Origin: Ianthella basta
Taxonomy: Eukaryota; Porifera; Demospongiae; Verongiida; Ianthellidae
DNA: 64,000 nt
Direction: 5' to 3'
Assembly (NCBI GenBank): GCA_964019415.1
Contig: OZ025881.1
Location: 2,639,280 to 2,703,279, forward strand
The notes under the pieces were generated by a model that saw nothing but the letters and a program-made list of their open reading frames with translations, searched no databases and was not told the DNA's origin. The position numbers were made by a program, and so were the translations under genes. Position 1 is the stretch's first letter, and each line of letters starts with the position of its first letter. Shown piece by piece: positions 36,431 to 47,897 of the stretch.

Positions 36431-39216
36431 ATATAATAGCTAGCAGTTTAGATGGGGATCCAAGGCAACAAGTCATTCTGTTTGCACATTAAATTGTTCA
36501 ATCTTATGTCATACAATCAGCAATATACCCTGTCCCATGCCAAAGTAGACTAATGATCAGTAGTGACAATGAGCAATCATGTAGCAGACAGATGCAATAA
36601 TTGCAATGGTATGACAAGGTCTTCGTCAGGTACAAAACCATGCAGGTTTGTACCTGACGAAGACCTTCTTGAGTTCTAACTTCTGCACAAGTGCACATCA
36701 TGCCTGGGAGTCCCAAACTGAGGAGTGTGGAGTGTCTAAGAGACGGCTGTCTGTGAGTCACATGCACACTGCCAGAGTAGCCATGTTTGTGATTACATCA
36801 TTGCATCGTACAATCAAATCCCCACTTTTAATGCCACAAACAAACAAACAAACGCACAGACTGGAAAAGATTAAATATATTAAGGATATCTATAGTGACT
36901 AGGATCTTTCCTAGTTTTAAAGTTATCAGGCCACCACCTGTCCCTATCCTCTCCTTTCCACCCTTTTTCTTTGCCGTGACCAGCACACCAGTGTGGCTGT
37001 GCAGCCTCTGATTCCATGTTACTGTCACCTTATAAATGATAAGAGCTCCGTACGTGTACATATGTTGTTTGATGTAATTTTCGCAAAGCCCCATGCCCAA
37101 GGTTTGAATAGTGATTCTATTTTCACAAAGCCCTCATATGTGTGAAGATTTCATGAATTACTCGTTTCGTGCACAAGGTATGTCACTGTACAATTTGCCT
37201 TGCTGCTGGTGTTATAGAGAGCTGTTGCCAAATAAAGGCATCTTCCTTCCATTTATGCATTTGTATACACTCAATCACAGACAGACAGTCATGCAGTTTT
37301 ACAATGATTCCTACTCTCAAAATGGATGCTTTCCTATTCCTACTCTCAAAAATGATGCTTTCCTAATGAGCCCAATGCCCCCATGCCCAGGTGAAGGCAC
37401 TAGACCGCAAGCAAGGGTATTTCATGCTATAACAGTGTGCACCTCAACAGAAAGGCACATTCCATGGTTAGGATTCTAAATGTCACAGTGACAGAACCAA
37501 AATGTTAATCATGCTGTAGTGCAATGAGGTAATGATATTCATTTTGTACAGTGTGTTATGACAACTAATTCACTTTCACATTGTATCCCCGCAGACATCT
37601 ACCCGCACTGTCACCTTCTAGTCTCCCGAGGCTGGCGCGTGAGACTTAGTCTCTCTATACACAAATCTGTGTGGTATAGCTAAGCAGAGAGGGAGGAGGT
37701 GGAGAGATTTCAAGGATTCGCAGGTTGCCTTAAGATACTCCTTTAACATAGCCTAAGGAAAGTATTCGCTATTCAACAAGCCTGGGCTGCCTAACCATTT
37801 CTTGCCACTATATACTGCTAGGTAGAGTGAAACCTACTGAACCTGACAGATGTAGGAATGCAGACGGATGGGCCCGGGGGGTGGGGGGGATGACAAACCT
37901 CTCAGAATGTTGTATCTTATTGCTGATGAATGCTACCGTTACTAACTAATGCTACTATGCAAAGCAAGATCTATAACCATGGGATGGTAGAGACTTCAAC
38001 ACTTTAGAGATCATGTAGGAGGGGGAGTGGGAGGGAAAGGGGCACAATCTGAATGACGCTATAATTGGTCATGTGCCCTCTCTATGTTGTCCCCTGCTTC
38101 CTATGACATTGTGTATGCCCAAGGGGATTGCCATTGCACTTTAATAATGTAAGTAGAGACTCTATGGACGAATATGGGGTAATGACTGAGCCTTGACAGC
38201 TGCCATAGTATATAAGTTTCATACAATAGTGGGTGGTAAGAGCAGAAGTCTAGGTATACGTGTGACTATGTGATGAGAGGCAGGGTACATTGTTTGGAGT
38301 TGTAAAGCCAACCTTCCAAGGTTACCTCAAGTGGTTTACACTTGGACCACAGGACAAGCCATTTGCTACAGTATCGATGGCACAAAATGACACAAAATGC
38401 AGCACCATATGCATCAATAAGCTAAGAAGTGATTGACAGTACTCCAATTGTCTTAACTGATCGATTTAAAGAGGCGTGCACGAACACCATGAATCAGAAC
38501 AACAGCATGTGCATGCCGAAGTATTTTCGCAGCATCTCCTAACTACAGTTTGCTCTTGCTCTACCACTGGGGGGAGAGCCTGCTTGGAAGGGCATAGTTT
38601 GGTCAGTTAAGGTTGTAAGTACAGTTATGGCTGGGCGTCTCTGCTTCTGTGGGAAGTACGAAGGGAAATTCAAAGTTTCTTCCCATTCACCCTAACCCTA
38701 ACCCAATATGGCGGCTTATCACCCTACTGCTTCTAAAGGTGACGACCGACCGGCGTACTAGAAGCAAGCGCCTAACTTTACTGCCAGTTAATATGTAGCT
38801 AGGTGTTGTCACTACCGACATAGCACTGTAGCTGTGCTGGAAAGAGTAGCGTTTGGTAGTAAAGGACTGCTTTCTTTGAGTGATCGGAAACACCCGCGTG
38901 ATCAGAATTACCTCGGGTTAGCTTACATGGCCATCAGAGGAACTTACTAATCGTGGCGTTAACGTGTGCAGCAAACGTCCAAAGGGGTTTCGTTACAGCA
39001 GAGCAGTTGATTTCCAGCCAGTCAGGTTGACCTTGAATGCGGTTCACTGCCGGAAATCTTGCGACTACACAAAACAATGACCAATATCCGACCAATATAC
39101 TTCTATTCCGCAGGTCTGACCATCCATGGGTAACGCCCACGCAGGAAGTGCAACTGCCTCCATTTGACAAAGTATATAGGACCTCCAGCTGAAAGAAGGG
39201 AATTCCCCTTGTGCAC
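36431..39216. other. Spacer between receptor copy B' and lone AIRIM exon 1 of unit C
   Basis: As 16736-19055 but with about 480 extra bases (about 37785-38262), which recur at 47185-47670. It includes the hairpin 36616-36667, the pyrimidine-rich block near 36905-37020, G-rich runs (37871-37888), ccctaa units at 38690-38702, and the AIRIM 5' flank. No gene is supported. Confidence 0.5.
36616..36667. repeat. Perfect 21-bp inverted repeat, second copy
   Basis: The arms 36616-36636 and 36647-36667 are the same hairpin as at 16924-16975. Confidence 0.8.
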
Positions 39217-39466
39217 ATGGCCGAGGTTCAGTACAGTTCAGCAATGTTGTAAAATCTGCAAGAAATCAACTTAGTACTTGGAAAGAGTCCAAGCAAGGGA
39301 TACAACTGCAAGTTTCGTCCCTAAAGAACCTCTCGGAACAACTCCAAAGTGTATCTTTGTCAAGAGACCAAGCCCTGTATGGCAGCTTTCCTGAGCAGTC
39401 TGTAAGAGTCGAAGGGAAGATTATAAGTTCCATGCATTAGGCACTAGAACACATCAAGAGGAACTG
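39217..39466 (+). pseudogene. AIRIM: Lone AIRIM exon 1, unit C
   Basis: The start ATGGCCGAGG is intact, but one base is missing a few codons later (cagtacag), and an in-frame TAG replaces CAG at 39438-39440 (after ISSMH). The gtaagg donor is kept; exons 2-4 are absent. The TAG is shared with the unit D copy. Confidence 0.8.
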
Positions 39467-41392
39467 GTAAGGAACAGTTGGCATAGGCTGTGGCATAGCG
39501 TACTTGAGTTGTTGGGGGCAAGTGCACAAGAATACACCAACCCCAATGAATTAACTATAGTAACTATCATGGGTGGCTAATCTTTAGCCCCACTTTCCCA
39601 TATGGGCAAACTGATATGTTTGTGTGTATACTTGTGTGTGAAGTGACCCTGAAACGTATTGGCTTGGCAAATAATTCCCCATTTCCTTTAGTATCAAATG
39701 GCTGTTCTTATGCTGATGTATTAGTGCACTTCGTGAAACTAGCCAAACGGCTGTGAAGGAGAACAATTGAAGGGGATTGATCGGCTTTCTTTAGCGCATT
39801 TAACACGGCAGCATACCCAAAGCCAGCCTGGAGTGTGCGTTATAGAGAATAATGTCATAGCTAGGCTGCTGGTAGCTAGCTAACTACCCAATCTATTCTC
39901 TTAGCCCCAGACTCAGTATGAGCTGTAGATCTGGGAACATGGCCATGATTGGCTCCACCCATTATGACAGTTGACTGAGTGCAGTTGCTAGCAGACTGCG
40001 AGCATGGATTGGACCCAAGGCTGTGTGGCAGCCACGGGCTCACACAACTGGAGCCGAGTAGGGAGAGGGAGTTGGTGAGGGCACACCACAAGGGGGTCCA
40101 TTCCATCCGCATTAACTGTCAGTCTGGAAGATAGCTAGAACATGCACTCTGTGTCTGATCCTAAAATGGGGAGGTCACGTGATGTGTAATATTTCCCTGA
40201 AACCAGTTAATTTCATTGTTAACTTGTTTACCATGTGCATTCACCCACCCACACATCCATAGTCTCTTGTCTAGTGGAGGAGGCATCTATAGGACTATCG
40301 TTATCCAAGACATGCTCAGACCAGCTGCAGTGAGAACAAGGCACTTCAACTGTCTGGGCCAGCTGTGGTGGTCAAAATGGCTGGGGAGAGAGTGTGGGCA
40401 GCTACAAATGGTGGAAGTTCTGATCACAAAGGTATGTGTTCGTCAGGTACAAAGCAGCTGATTTTGTATAACTGCGGAAGATCTTCATGGTCGAAACATC
40501 TTAATGTGTACATCTATCAACCTGCTACATGTTCACTTGTAACTCCGTCTTCCATATCAATAATACTGGCCATTACATATAGATCACATTTGCTGGTGGC
40601 TGTGGTGATATGAGCTCCCACTGCTACATACTGCATTAATTTTCTTTCTGTACAAAATAACCCTGGAATGCCAAGAATGCATAATTATATGCTTAGATTT
40701 GACATCATTAGCATAAGGGAGGCCCTATAATAAGCCGGTTCATTTCCCAATTAACGTGCTTGAGACCGTAATTAACACATAATTCTAAATTGTTCACCAT
40801 GCATATGCATGCAGAGAAAAGGATCCCCAGAAGAGTGATTCTTTGTCGACCTAAGCTCTGAGTTCATGTGATGTACAATATAATTAACTTTATAATCACC
40901 CCAATCCAGCATAATTATCATCATTTTACATCCAGTTGTTCAATTATTGCGCATAGGTAATGGTATTTGCAAGCATGTGGACTGCAGCACATACAGGATT
41001 CAACTGGCATTTTAACCATGCACGTGCACATTAGAAGCAATGGAGCATGCATGCATGCTAGCCTCCCTGGCCGTCATGCAGTCTGTCTGTCAACTTTTGA
41101 CAATTATTGGCCCAGCTAGAGCTATACAATATGACTTAAACTGACACTTACAAGATACCATGAAGCAAAATACTGTGTATTATAAACACGACGGTATTCC
41201 CTCAGGGAATCAAACTACAAAGTCATGTTGGCAAATTATAGTACTATACCAAAAGCAAAATTATACATACATTTCCATGCATAACAATAGTGTTAATGTG
41301 CACTAAGTGCATATACTATAATAAGTGTGCCACATCACAATTGTGTAATGGTCACTGAGTTGTGGACAGCAAAACATGTTCTAATTGTGAAT
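39467..41392. other. Type II spacer without LINE, and 3' flank of copy C
   Basis: It aligns with 9856-12470 except that the LINE is absent (empty site at 40316-40320). The candidate short exon is at 40377-40431. A run of gcatgcat lies at 41046-41057. No gene. Confidence 0.5.
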
Positions 41393-44300
41393 TCATCTTG
41401 GTTGTGCATGCACTGGCCCAACTTCAACAGTTATGGAACTAACAAGAGGGGTACCATCTTGTTTTGAGTCCTGTCCTTCATCTCCATGATCAGAAGGTTT
41501 TGAAGAAGGCGCTGAGTCATTCAAGCCCTCTCTAAACCACCCTCCATCGCCACCACTACCACCACCAAAATCATCATCATCACCACCACCTCCTGCACGT
41601 ACTAGGGTAGGTATTGATTCATTGTCAGAAGTCTGTTGTGAGGAACCACTACCAAGGAGACGACGCCGTTCGCCTTGTCCCCTTCCCTTGTTGCAAAACC
41701 TTTCCCTCACCTTTTGTACAATCCTGTATGCTATCACACCGAAGAAGAAAATGTAAGGCACGATGAGAAGAATAGCAATGGCTGCAACGTACAATTCAGG
41801 GTACAATTCTGGTTGTTCATCTGTGTGGCCTGCAAGGTGCGCCAAGCAGCTAAGAACAATAATGTTGGTGAAAAGTAGGCAATCTATGACAAAGTGTTTC
41901 TTTTGTTGACAAGGTTGCATTAGAGCATGGATTAGCAGAAAGGAAACACCACATAGGATCTGAACAAAGTACAATAAATAGTACTCAATGTTGAAGGCAT
42001 CGTTGAAGTATAAGAGAAGGCGATAAACAAACCACATTCCTGCATAGAAGTGGTACCTTGCTTTGTAGTGACCTTGGAAGATGGTCAACAGATGAAACAC
42101 AAATCGTCTATTGTAGAATCGATTTAACTTGTCACCTAGTCGTGAGCTGCACTTGGTAGCCACTTGTGGGAGAACAGGATAACTGAAGAGAAACAATGGA
42201 GGCAGGATCACACCAGTTAGCAGCACTGCAATCGCAAGAACTCCAAAATATGCATGCGGATATCCAAAGAAAATCCAGTCCCCGCTAAAATACGCTCTTG
42301 TAAGACCAGTCTTGATAGCATTATTCCCTGTCGGCAAATTCAGAGGCCCAGGTGTCAGGATGTGCAGGGAAATAGTAGCTAACTTTCCATATGTGAGGAC
42401 CAAACAGGTTGCAATGCCATGTACCAGAGAGGTTCTCTGAGCTAGCAGCTGTCGGAGTCTGTAGAAGAATAGGTTCACCTTGACGCAAAGGTTGTGGCAG
42501 CAACGGCAGCACCATCCTCGATCCTGGCAGTAGCCCAATACCCATATAAGTATAACCAAAAGAAAAGGATAGAAAGCAAATATGTAGTCCAGGGCAAGCA
42601 CCTGCATTGGGTAGTGAAGTTCTGACACACAAAAGAGGTGGCTCCATGAATGAGGAACTAATTGTCCAAATTGCAAACTCCAAAATTCGTAAGGAATTAG
42701 CAGGTACTGAAAAATACCATGTTCATCACAAGCACAGTACTGCAGATTCAGAGAGAGTGCAACTTGGTTGAAGAATACAAAGGAACACAAAGCGCCCCCA
42801 ACCACATTAAAGTCAAGCAGTAGGACTATGGCTATGACCAGAGTGGAAAGGAAGAGCTGCAAGGTGAACCACAGCATCCACGCACCAGCAGAGGATGACT
42901 CTCTGCATTTTTCACTTCCGCATTCAAAAGTAGGAGCTACTGAAGTTAGGATTACACCATAGGTGCAATTGCCACAAAGTACACCTTCATGAAATGAACG
43001 ACAGGTTCCTTCTACTGGGTTTGTAAGGTTCAGTGGAACATTTCGACTTACACTGGATTCACTGACATTGCAGTATGGGCAATCGCCTGAGACAAGCTGA
43101 TGATGTGGCGGACCAATATACCCTACCCAGTAGTGATTGTTACGGAAGAGTTCAATCTTGTTTCCATCATTATAACAAATGATCCCCCGCAGGTAACCAG
43201 GAGAGGAGCTGCCACTGCTACAGTCACATCTGTCGTACAACACAGTGTTATCTCCGGATGAGAGTGGGATGGGGCTGTCTGTGGAGGATGTCACCTTAGT
43301 AGTCCCAGGAGGACAAGAAGTAATGGTGGCATTGAAGTGAAACACCATGACAGGATCAAATAATGTGCGGAGCTCAACCTCACGTCTTACTTCTTCCTCA
43401 ATGCCTTTCTCCTTCACAAGCGATATATCCCGTACCGTGTAGGTGTAATCTGAGGACACCTGAATGGGGATTCTTTCTTCAGTAACGTTACTCACCTTCA
43501 CAGAGGCATAGAAAGGAACAGTAACTGGATTGTTGAAGTCATCAACTGGATCAAAGTTGTGATGAGCATTCAGATTAATCAACTGACCAGGGAAAGTGGA
43601 TACGCTAATTTTACCACCTCTTGATAAAATTTTTGATGCAGCAGTCCAGATAGAGCCATTTCCATCATCATATTTGAAAGCTTTCCAAACAGGAGGCCGA
43701 AAAACACTCTCCCTGGCAGAAAGGCTGTCATTGACAGATCCACCTGAACTTCCCCACATACATGGGTACACTGAGGACACATATATATCACTTCCACCAT
43801 TGCTGGCAATATTATTCACAAAATGCAACTTACAATCCCATTCTGCTGCACTCTTCCACCACTCATAGTAGCGGAACATGCAGTCTCTAGATGCCAAGAT
43901 CTGGTGTCCCCCAGAGGACTCAGAGTACACAGCTCCGCCCTTACCAGCTGCCTTATTATATTTAAAAGACAATTCAGATCCATCATACAAGGTCACCCAA
44001 CCACTGGCAAAAGCTGCAATACCACCTCCATCGCGAGCAAAGTTGTATCTGAAAATACCAGAAGTATTTTGTTTAAAATTAGCTCCAGTGCCAACTACCA
44101 CAATTGCAGAGCCTTTGTTACTATCAAATATGCAGCTTTTATCTACATCAAACTGCACACCATAGCTGTAGAAGGTTCCCATTCCCATCATAAACAAATC
44201 ATTATGATCATAATCAACAGAGTTGCCAAAAAATATGCAGTCACGAATTGTCACAATTGGGTGCACACCTGAGCTAACCAAACTCCATGGCAACAGGCAC

Positions 44301-45577
44301 ACAGCAGAGCCAACTCGAGCAACATTTCCTACAAAAGTGCAAGTATCCATTTCAAGCTGATTGGAAGCGTCAAAAACATTCTGCTCCCGCCCTGTAAGAA
44401 AGCTCACTCCACCGCCAAATAAGGCTGTATTCTTAACAAAATTTGATTGGCCAATGTATATTTCATTCCCAGCAATAGAGTCGACCTCAGTGTACGAAAG
44501 AAATGCAATTCTGACACCTCCTCCACCCCCTCCATCTGCGTTGGTATTATTATAGCATGTATTATTTTGAAAAAAGCTGATATGGACAGAAAATGTGTTG
44601 TTTTGTGCTCTGTCATGAAACTCACAGAACAATCCCCCACCAAAACTGGCTTGATTGTTCAAAAACTTACAATCAGTGACATTGATGACATTGTTTGATG
44701 AGTTCCCACTGAAGAATATTGCCATTCCTCCTCCTCTGCCAAATGTTTGATGGATGGAACGATTAGGAGCGATGAACTGTGTGTCATACTGCGAGATGAT
44801 GCGGGCAGTGTTTTCGGTGAAGGAACAGTTGTTGATTAAGTACTCTGCACCTGAGAGTTCTTTGCCACATTCATCATCATCATAGTGACCAGGAGGGCAG
44901 TAAGGAAACTCAATGTTCACACCACCACCACCGTACAGGGTGTCTGTCATATTCTCAGGGATACCATTGTGATGAAACACTGATGAGTTGATGCTCACTC
45001 TGCCAACTGTCTCATACAGCACCAGACCCACACCAATGGTCTCATTGATGTAGACATTCTCAATCACAACATCTCTACACCTCCAAATGTACAGACCAAC
45101 CTCAAATGGAACAGTGTGTGGCTCGGACACATTGCCAATACTAGTGCTGGGTCTACTCTGTGAGCAGTTGAACAGAGTCAGGTCTGAGATTGTGAGGTTA
45201 GTCATATTCACGAAGGCAAGACCACTTGCATTTGAGCAGTCTACTATCGTCTCCTCAGCACCTGACCCCTTCACCACCAGTCCCTCAAGCCCGCTGAGTG
45301 GAGTGTCGTGGATTGTCCCTAGGTCTTGAGTCAAGCTGAAGGTCCCAGGTCCTATCAGGAACTGTGTCGAGTTGGTGATGGTGCAGTTGGTGAAGGCATA
45401 GTGCAGAGTTTCACAACTACCATTTCCTTGCAGACAAGTGGGGCTGTCTGTGCCATTGACGTTGACATGAATAAGCTTTGCGCAGTCGGCAGGCTCAGCA
45501 GCAGTGCACTGCACAACTACACATGCAAGAGCAATACAGAACAGCACATACGCATTCATGCTTCTTGAATCCACCAT
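41393..45577 (-). CDS. Beta-helix multi-span membrane protein, copy C (intact, 1,394 aa)
   Basis: Full-length single exon with the same domain order as B'. The signal peptide and first 240 residues are close to B'. The ladder between about 250 and 720 is closer to copy D (FARDGGGIAAFASGW, NRSIHQTFG against NRSIHQSFG, FTENTARI), while the tail (PSDHGDEGQ, EVGPVHAQPR) is of the B type, so the gene looks mosaic. The tail has a longer Gly/Asp stretch (GGGGDDDDFGGGSGGDGG). TGG has become TGA at 41395-41393, so the protein ends QPR, four residues short of the WIHN or WTHN end of its relatives. It lies downstream of a 15-base C-run. Function unknown, as for the other copies. Confidence 0.85.
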   Translation of the reverse strand: MVDSRSMNAYVLFCIALACVVVQCTAAEPADCAKLIHVNVNGTDSPTCLQGNGSCETLHYAFTNCTITNSTQFLIGPGTFSLTQDLGTIHDTPLSGLEGLVVKGSGAEETIVDCSNASGLAFVNMTNLTISDLTLFNCSQSRPSTSIGNVSEPHTVPFEVGLYIWRCRDVVIENVYINETIGVGLVLYETVGRVSINSSVFHHNGIPENMTDTLYGGGGVNIEFPYCPPGHYDDDECGKELSGAEYLINNCSFTENTARIISQYDTQFIAPNRSIHQTFGRGGGMAIFFSGNSSNNVINVTDCKFLNNQASFGGGLFCEFHDRAQNNTFSVHISFFQNNTCYNNTNADGGGGGGVRIAFLSYTEVDSIAGNEIYIGQSNFVKNTALFGGGVSFLTGREQNVFDASNQLEMDTCTFVGNVARVGSAVCLLPWSLVSSGVHPIVTIRDCIFFGNSVDYDHNDLFMMGMGTFYSYGVQFDVDKSCIFDSNKGSAIVVVGTGANFKQNTSGIFRYNFARDGGGIAAFASGWVTLYDGSELSFKYNKAAGKGGAVYSESSGGHQILASRDCMFRYYEWWKSAAEWDCKLHFVNNIASNGGSDIYVSSVYPCMWGSSGGSVNDSLSARESVFRPPVWKAFKYDDGNGSIWTAASKILSRGGKISVSTFPGQLINLNAHHNFDPVDDFNNPVTVPFYASVKVSNVTEERIPIQVSSDYTYTVRDISLVKEKGIEEEVRREVELRTLFDPVMVFHFNATITSCPPGTTKVTSSTDSPIPLSSGDNTVLYDRCDCSSGSSSPGYLRGIICYNDGNKIELFRNNHYWVGYIGPPHHQLVSGDCPYCNVSESSVSRNVPLNLTNPVEGTCRSFHEGVLCGNCTYGVILTSVAPTFECGSEKCRESSSAGAWMLWFTLQLFLSTLVIAIVLLLDFNVVGGALCSFVFFNQVALSLNLQYCACDEHGIFQYLLIPYEFWSLQFGQLVPHSWSHLFCVSELHYPMQVLALDYIFAFYPFLLVILIWVLGYCQDRGWCCRCCHNLCVKVNLFFYRLRQLLAQRTSLVHGIATCLVLTYGKLATISLHILTPGPLNLPTGNNAIKTGLTRAYFSGDWIFFGYPHAYFGVLAIAVLLTGVILPPLFLFSYPVLPQVATKCSSRLGDKLNRFYNRRFVFHLLTIFQGHYKARYHFYAGMWFVYRLLLYFNDAFNIEYYLLYFVQILCGVSFLLIHALMQPCQQKKHFVIDCLLFTNIIVLSCLAHLAGHTDEQPELYPELYVAAIAILLIVPYIFFFGVIAYRIVQKVRERFCNKGRGQGERRRLLGSGSSQQTSDNESIPTLVRAGGGGDDDDFGGGSGGDGGWFREGLNDSAPSSKPSDHGDEGQDSKQDGTPLVSSITVEVGPVHAQPR

Positions 45578-45660
45578 TTGGAGGGGGGGGGGGGGGGCTC
45601 AGTGCCACAAGGCCTTCGCAGGTACAACCTATACAAGCAGACAAGGTGGCATATAATAGC
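45578..45660 (-). promoter_or_regulatory. Longest poly-C tract and TATA-like site upstream of copy C
   Basis: A run of 15 C on the coding strand (45583-45597) ends five bases before the ATG. The tattatatg site lies at 45650-45658, about 75 bases upstream. Role inferred. Confidence 0.4.
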
Positions 45661-45769
45661 TAGCAGCTTGGATGGGGATCCAAGGCAACAAGTCATTCTG
45701 TTTGCACATTAAATTGTTCAATCATAATACAATCAGCAATATACCCTGTCCCATGTCAAAGTAGACTAA

Positions 45770-45857
45770 TGATCAGTGACAATGAGCAATCATGTAGCAG
45801 ACAGATGCAATTATTGCATGTGTCTGCTACGTGATAGCTCATTGTCACTACTGATCA
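45770..45857. repeat. Imperfect inverted repeat, arms about 42 bases
   Basis: The left arm (45770-45810) starts tgatcagtgacaatgagc; the right arm (45814-45857) is its near reverse complement. Units B and B' have only the left arm. Confidence 0.75.
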
Positions 45858-46942
45858 TTTGAAAACCGTAACAATGAGCCTCTACAATATCAAAGTAGAC
45901 TAGTATAGGAACAGAATCTGAGGTACACTTCAATTCAATTGTTGACCATAAACTCACACTTTCTGTCTGTTTTGGGAAACAGCAAACCATGACATTAATT
46001 CACCACCAACAGGGAGATGTTAGAGAGTACCTGCTCATTGTATCTTAATTGATGAAGCCACTGAGGCTTATAGCTACATATGTATATATCATTTCGTATC
46101 CTTCATTTCATTTATTTTATCTATATGAGCAAGCGCGGCCTTTGGCTGCGCTCGCTTTGCGTTGTGTCACCAAGTGGGCAACGCAGGCTATCCATCACCA
46201 TTAGGGCGATTCCAGCTGGATGACACTGCCTGGGTATAGTGCTGATCTTGTTTGCACTGATGTTGGCCACTGTCATGCACTTGCATGCACATATACATAT
46301 AGCTACACCTACACAATGTTAAAAGTATTGCGTGATCATGCCTTTCCTTAGCCAATAAGGCAGTGCTGAAGCCAAGCAAGCTTTCTGCGCAATACCTTAC
46401 TTCGCCATAGAGAAAAGCTTTCAGCAGCCCAGAATGCTGACAGCTAATGTACCCATATAGTGAAACAAAAATACCCATGTACTAATAGCCAGAGCACTTC
46501 CCTCGCACCAAATAATAACAGTAAACTTCTGTGCAAGTGCGCGTCATGCCTGGGAGTCCCAAGCTGAGGAGCGTGGAGTGTCTAAGAGACAGCTGGCTGT
46601 GAGTCACATGCACACTGCCAGAGCAGCCATGTTTGTGGTTACATCATTGCGTCATTCAATCAAATGCCTGTTTTTAATGCCACACACAAGCAAATGAATG
46701 CACAGACTGGAAAAGATTAAATATATTAAGGATATCTATAGTGACTAGGATCTTTTCCATTCAGGTTATCAGGCCACCGCCTGTCCCTACCTTCTCTTTT
46801 CCACCCTTTTCCTTAGCCGCGACCAGCACACCAGTGTGGCTGTGCAGCCTCTGATTCCATGCTACTGTCACCTTATAAATAATTAATTCTAAATGTCACA
46901 GTTACAGAACCAAAACGTTAATCATGCTGTAGTGCAATGAGA

Positions 46943-47897
46943 TAATGATATTCATTTTGTACAGTGTGTTATGACAACTAATTCACTTTCACATTGTATC
47001 CTCGCAGACATCTACCCGCACTGTCGCCTTCTAGTCTCCCGAGGCTGGCGCGTGAGACTTAGTCTCTCTATACACAAATCTGTGTGGTATAGCTAAGCAG
47101 AGAGGGAGGAGGTGGAGAGATTTCAAGGATTCGCAGGTTGCCTTAAGATACTCCTTTAACATAACCTAAGGAAAGTATTCGTTATTCAACAAGCCTGGGC
47201 TGCCTAACCATTTCTTGCCACTATATACTGTTAGGTAGAGTGAAACTTACTGAACCTGACAGATGTAGGAATGCAGACGGATGGGCCCGGGGGGTGGGGG
47301 GGATGACAAACCTCTCAGAATGTTGTATCTTATTGCTGATGAATGCTACCGTTACTAACTAATGCTACTATGCAAAGCAAGATCTATAACCATGAGATGG
47401 TAGAGACTTCAACACTTTAGAGATCATGTAGGAGGGGGAGTGGGAGGGGGAGGGGCACAATCTGAATGACGCTATAATTGGTCATGTGCCCTCTCAATGT
47501 TGTCCCCTGCTTCCTATGACATTGTGTATGCCCAAGGGGATTGCCATTGCACTTTAATAATGTAAGTAGAGATTCTATGGACAAATATGGGGTAATGACT
47601 GAGCCTTGACAGCTGCCATAGTATATAAGTTTCATACAATAGTGGGTGGTAAGAGCAGAAGTCTAGGTATACGTATGTGTACTGTATACCTGTCTGTGTG
47701 TGTGGAAGGTTCTGCATCACACAGCATACTACCAATGCTTAGCTATACCACACAGATTTGTGTATAGAGAGACTAAGTCTCATGCGCCGGCCTCGGGAGA
47801 CTAAAAGGCGTCAGTGTGTGTAGATATCGATGTCTGCGGGGATACAATTTGAAAGTGAATTAGTTGTTATAACACACTGTACAAAATGAATATCATT
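46943..47897. repeat. Long inverted repeat, arms about 155 bases, spacer about 640
   Basis: 46943-47098 and 47737-47897 are reverse complements with a few differences (gagacttagtctc and the cacagatttg region are clear anchors). B and B' carry one arm only. The arm itself is missing from A-type units, so it may be a mobile element present twice in opposite orientation. Confidence 0.7.

Larger units (their letters stand above)
19697..37780. repeat. Second copy of a 19.7-kb two-unit duplication (first copy 1-18083)
   Basis: The offset is 19,696 from the window start through copy A, then 19,695 and 19,694 up to about 11,520, changed only by run lengths and single bases. From there to about 18083 the offset jumps and substitutions become frequent (for example AAEP to SVEP in the receptor). 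The end is the 480-base length difference near 37785. Confidence 0.85.
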
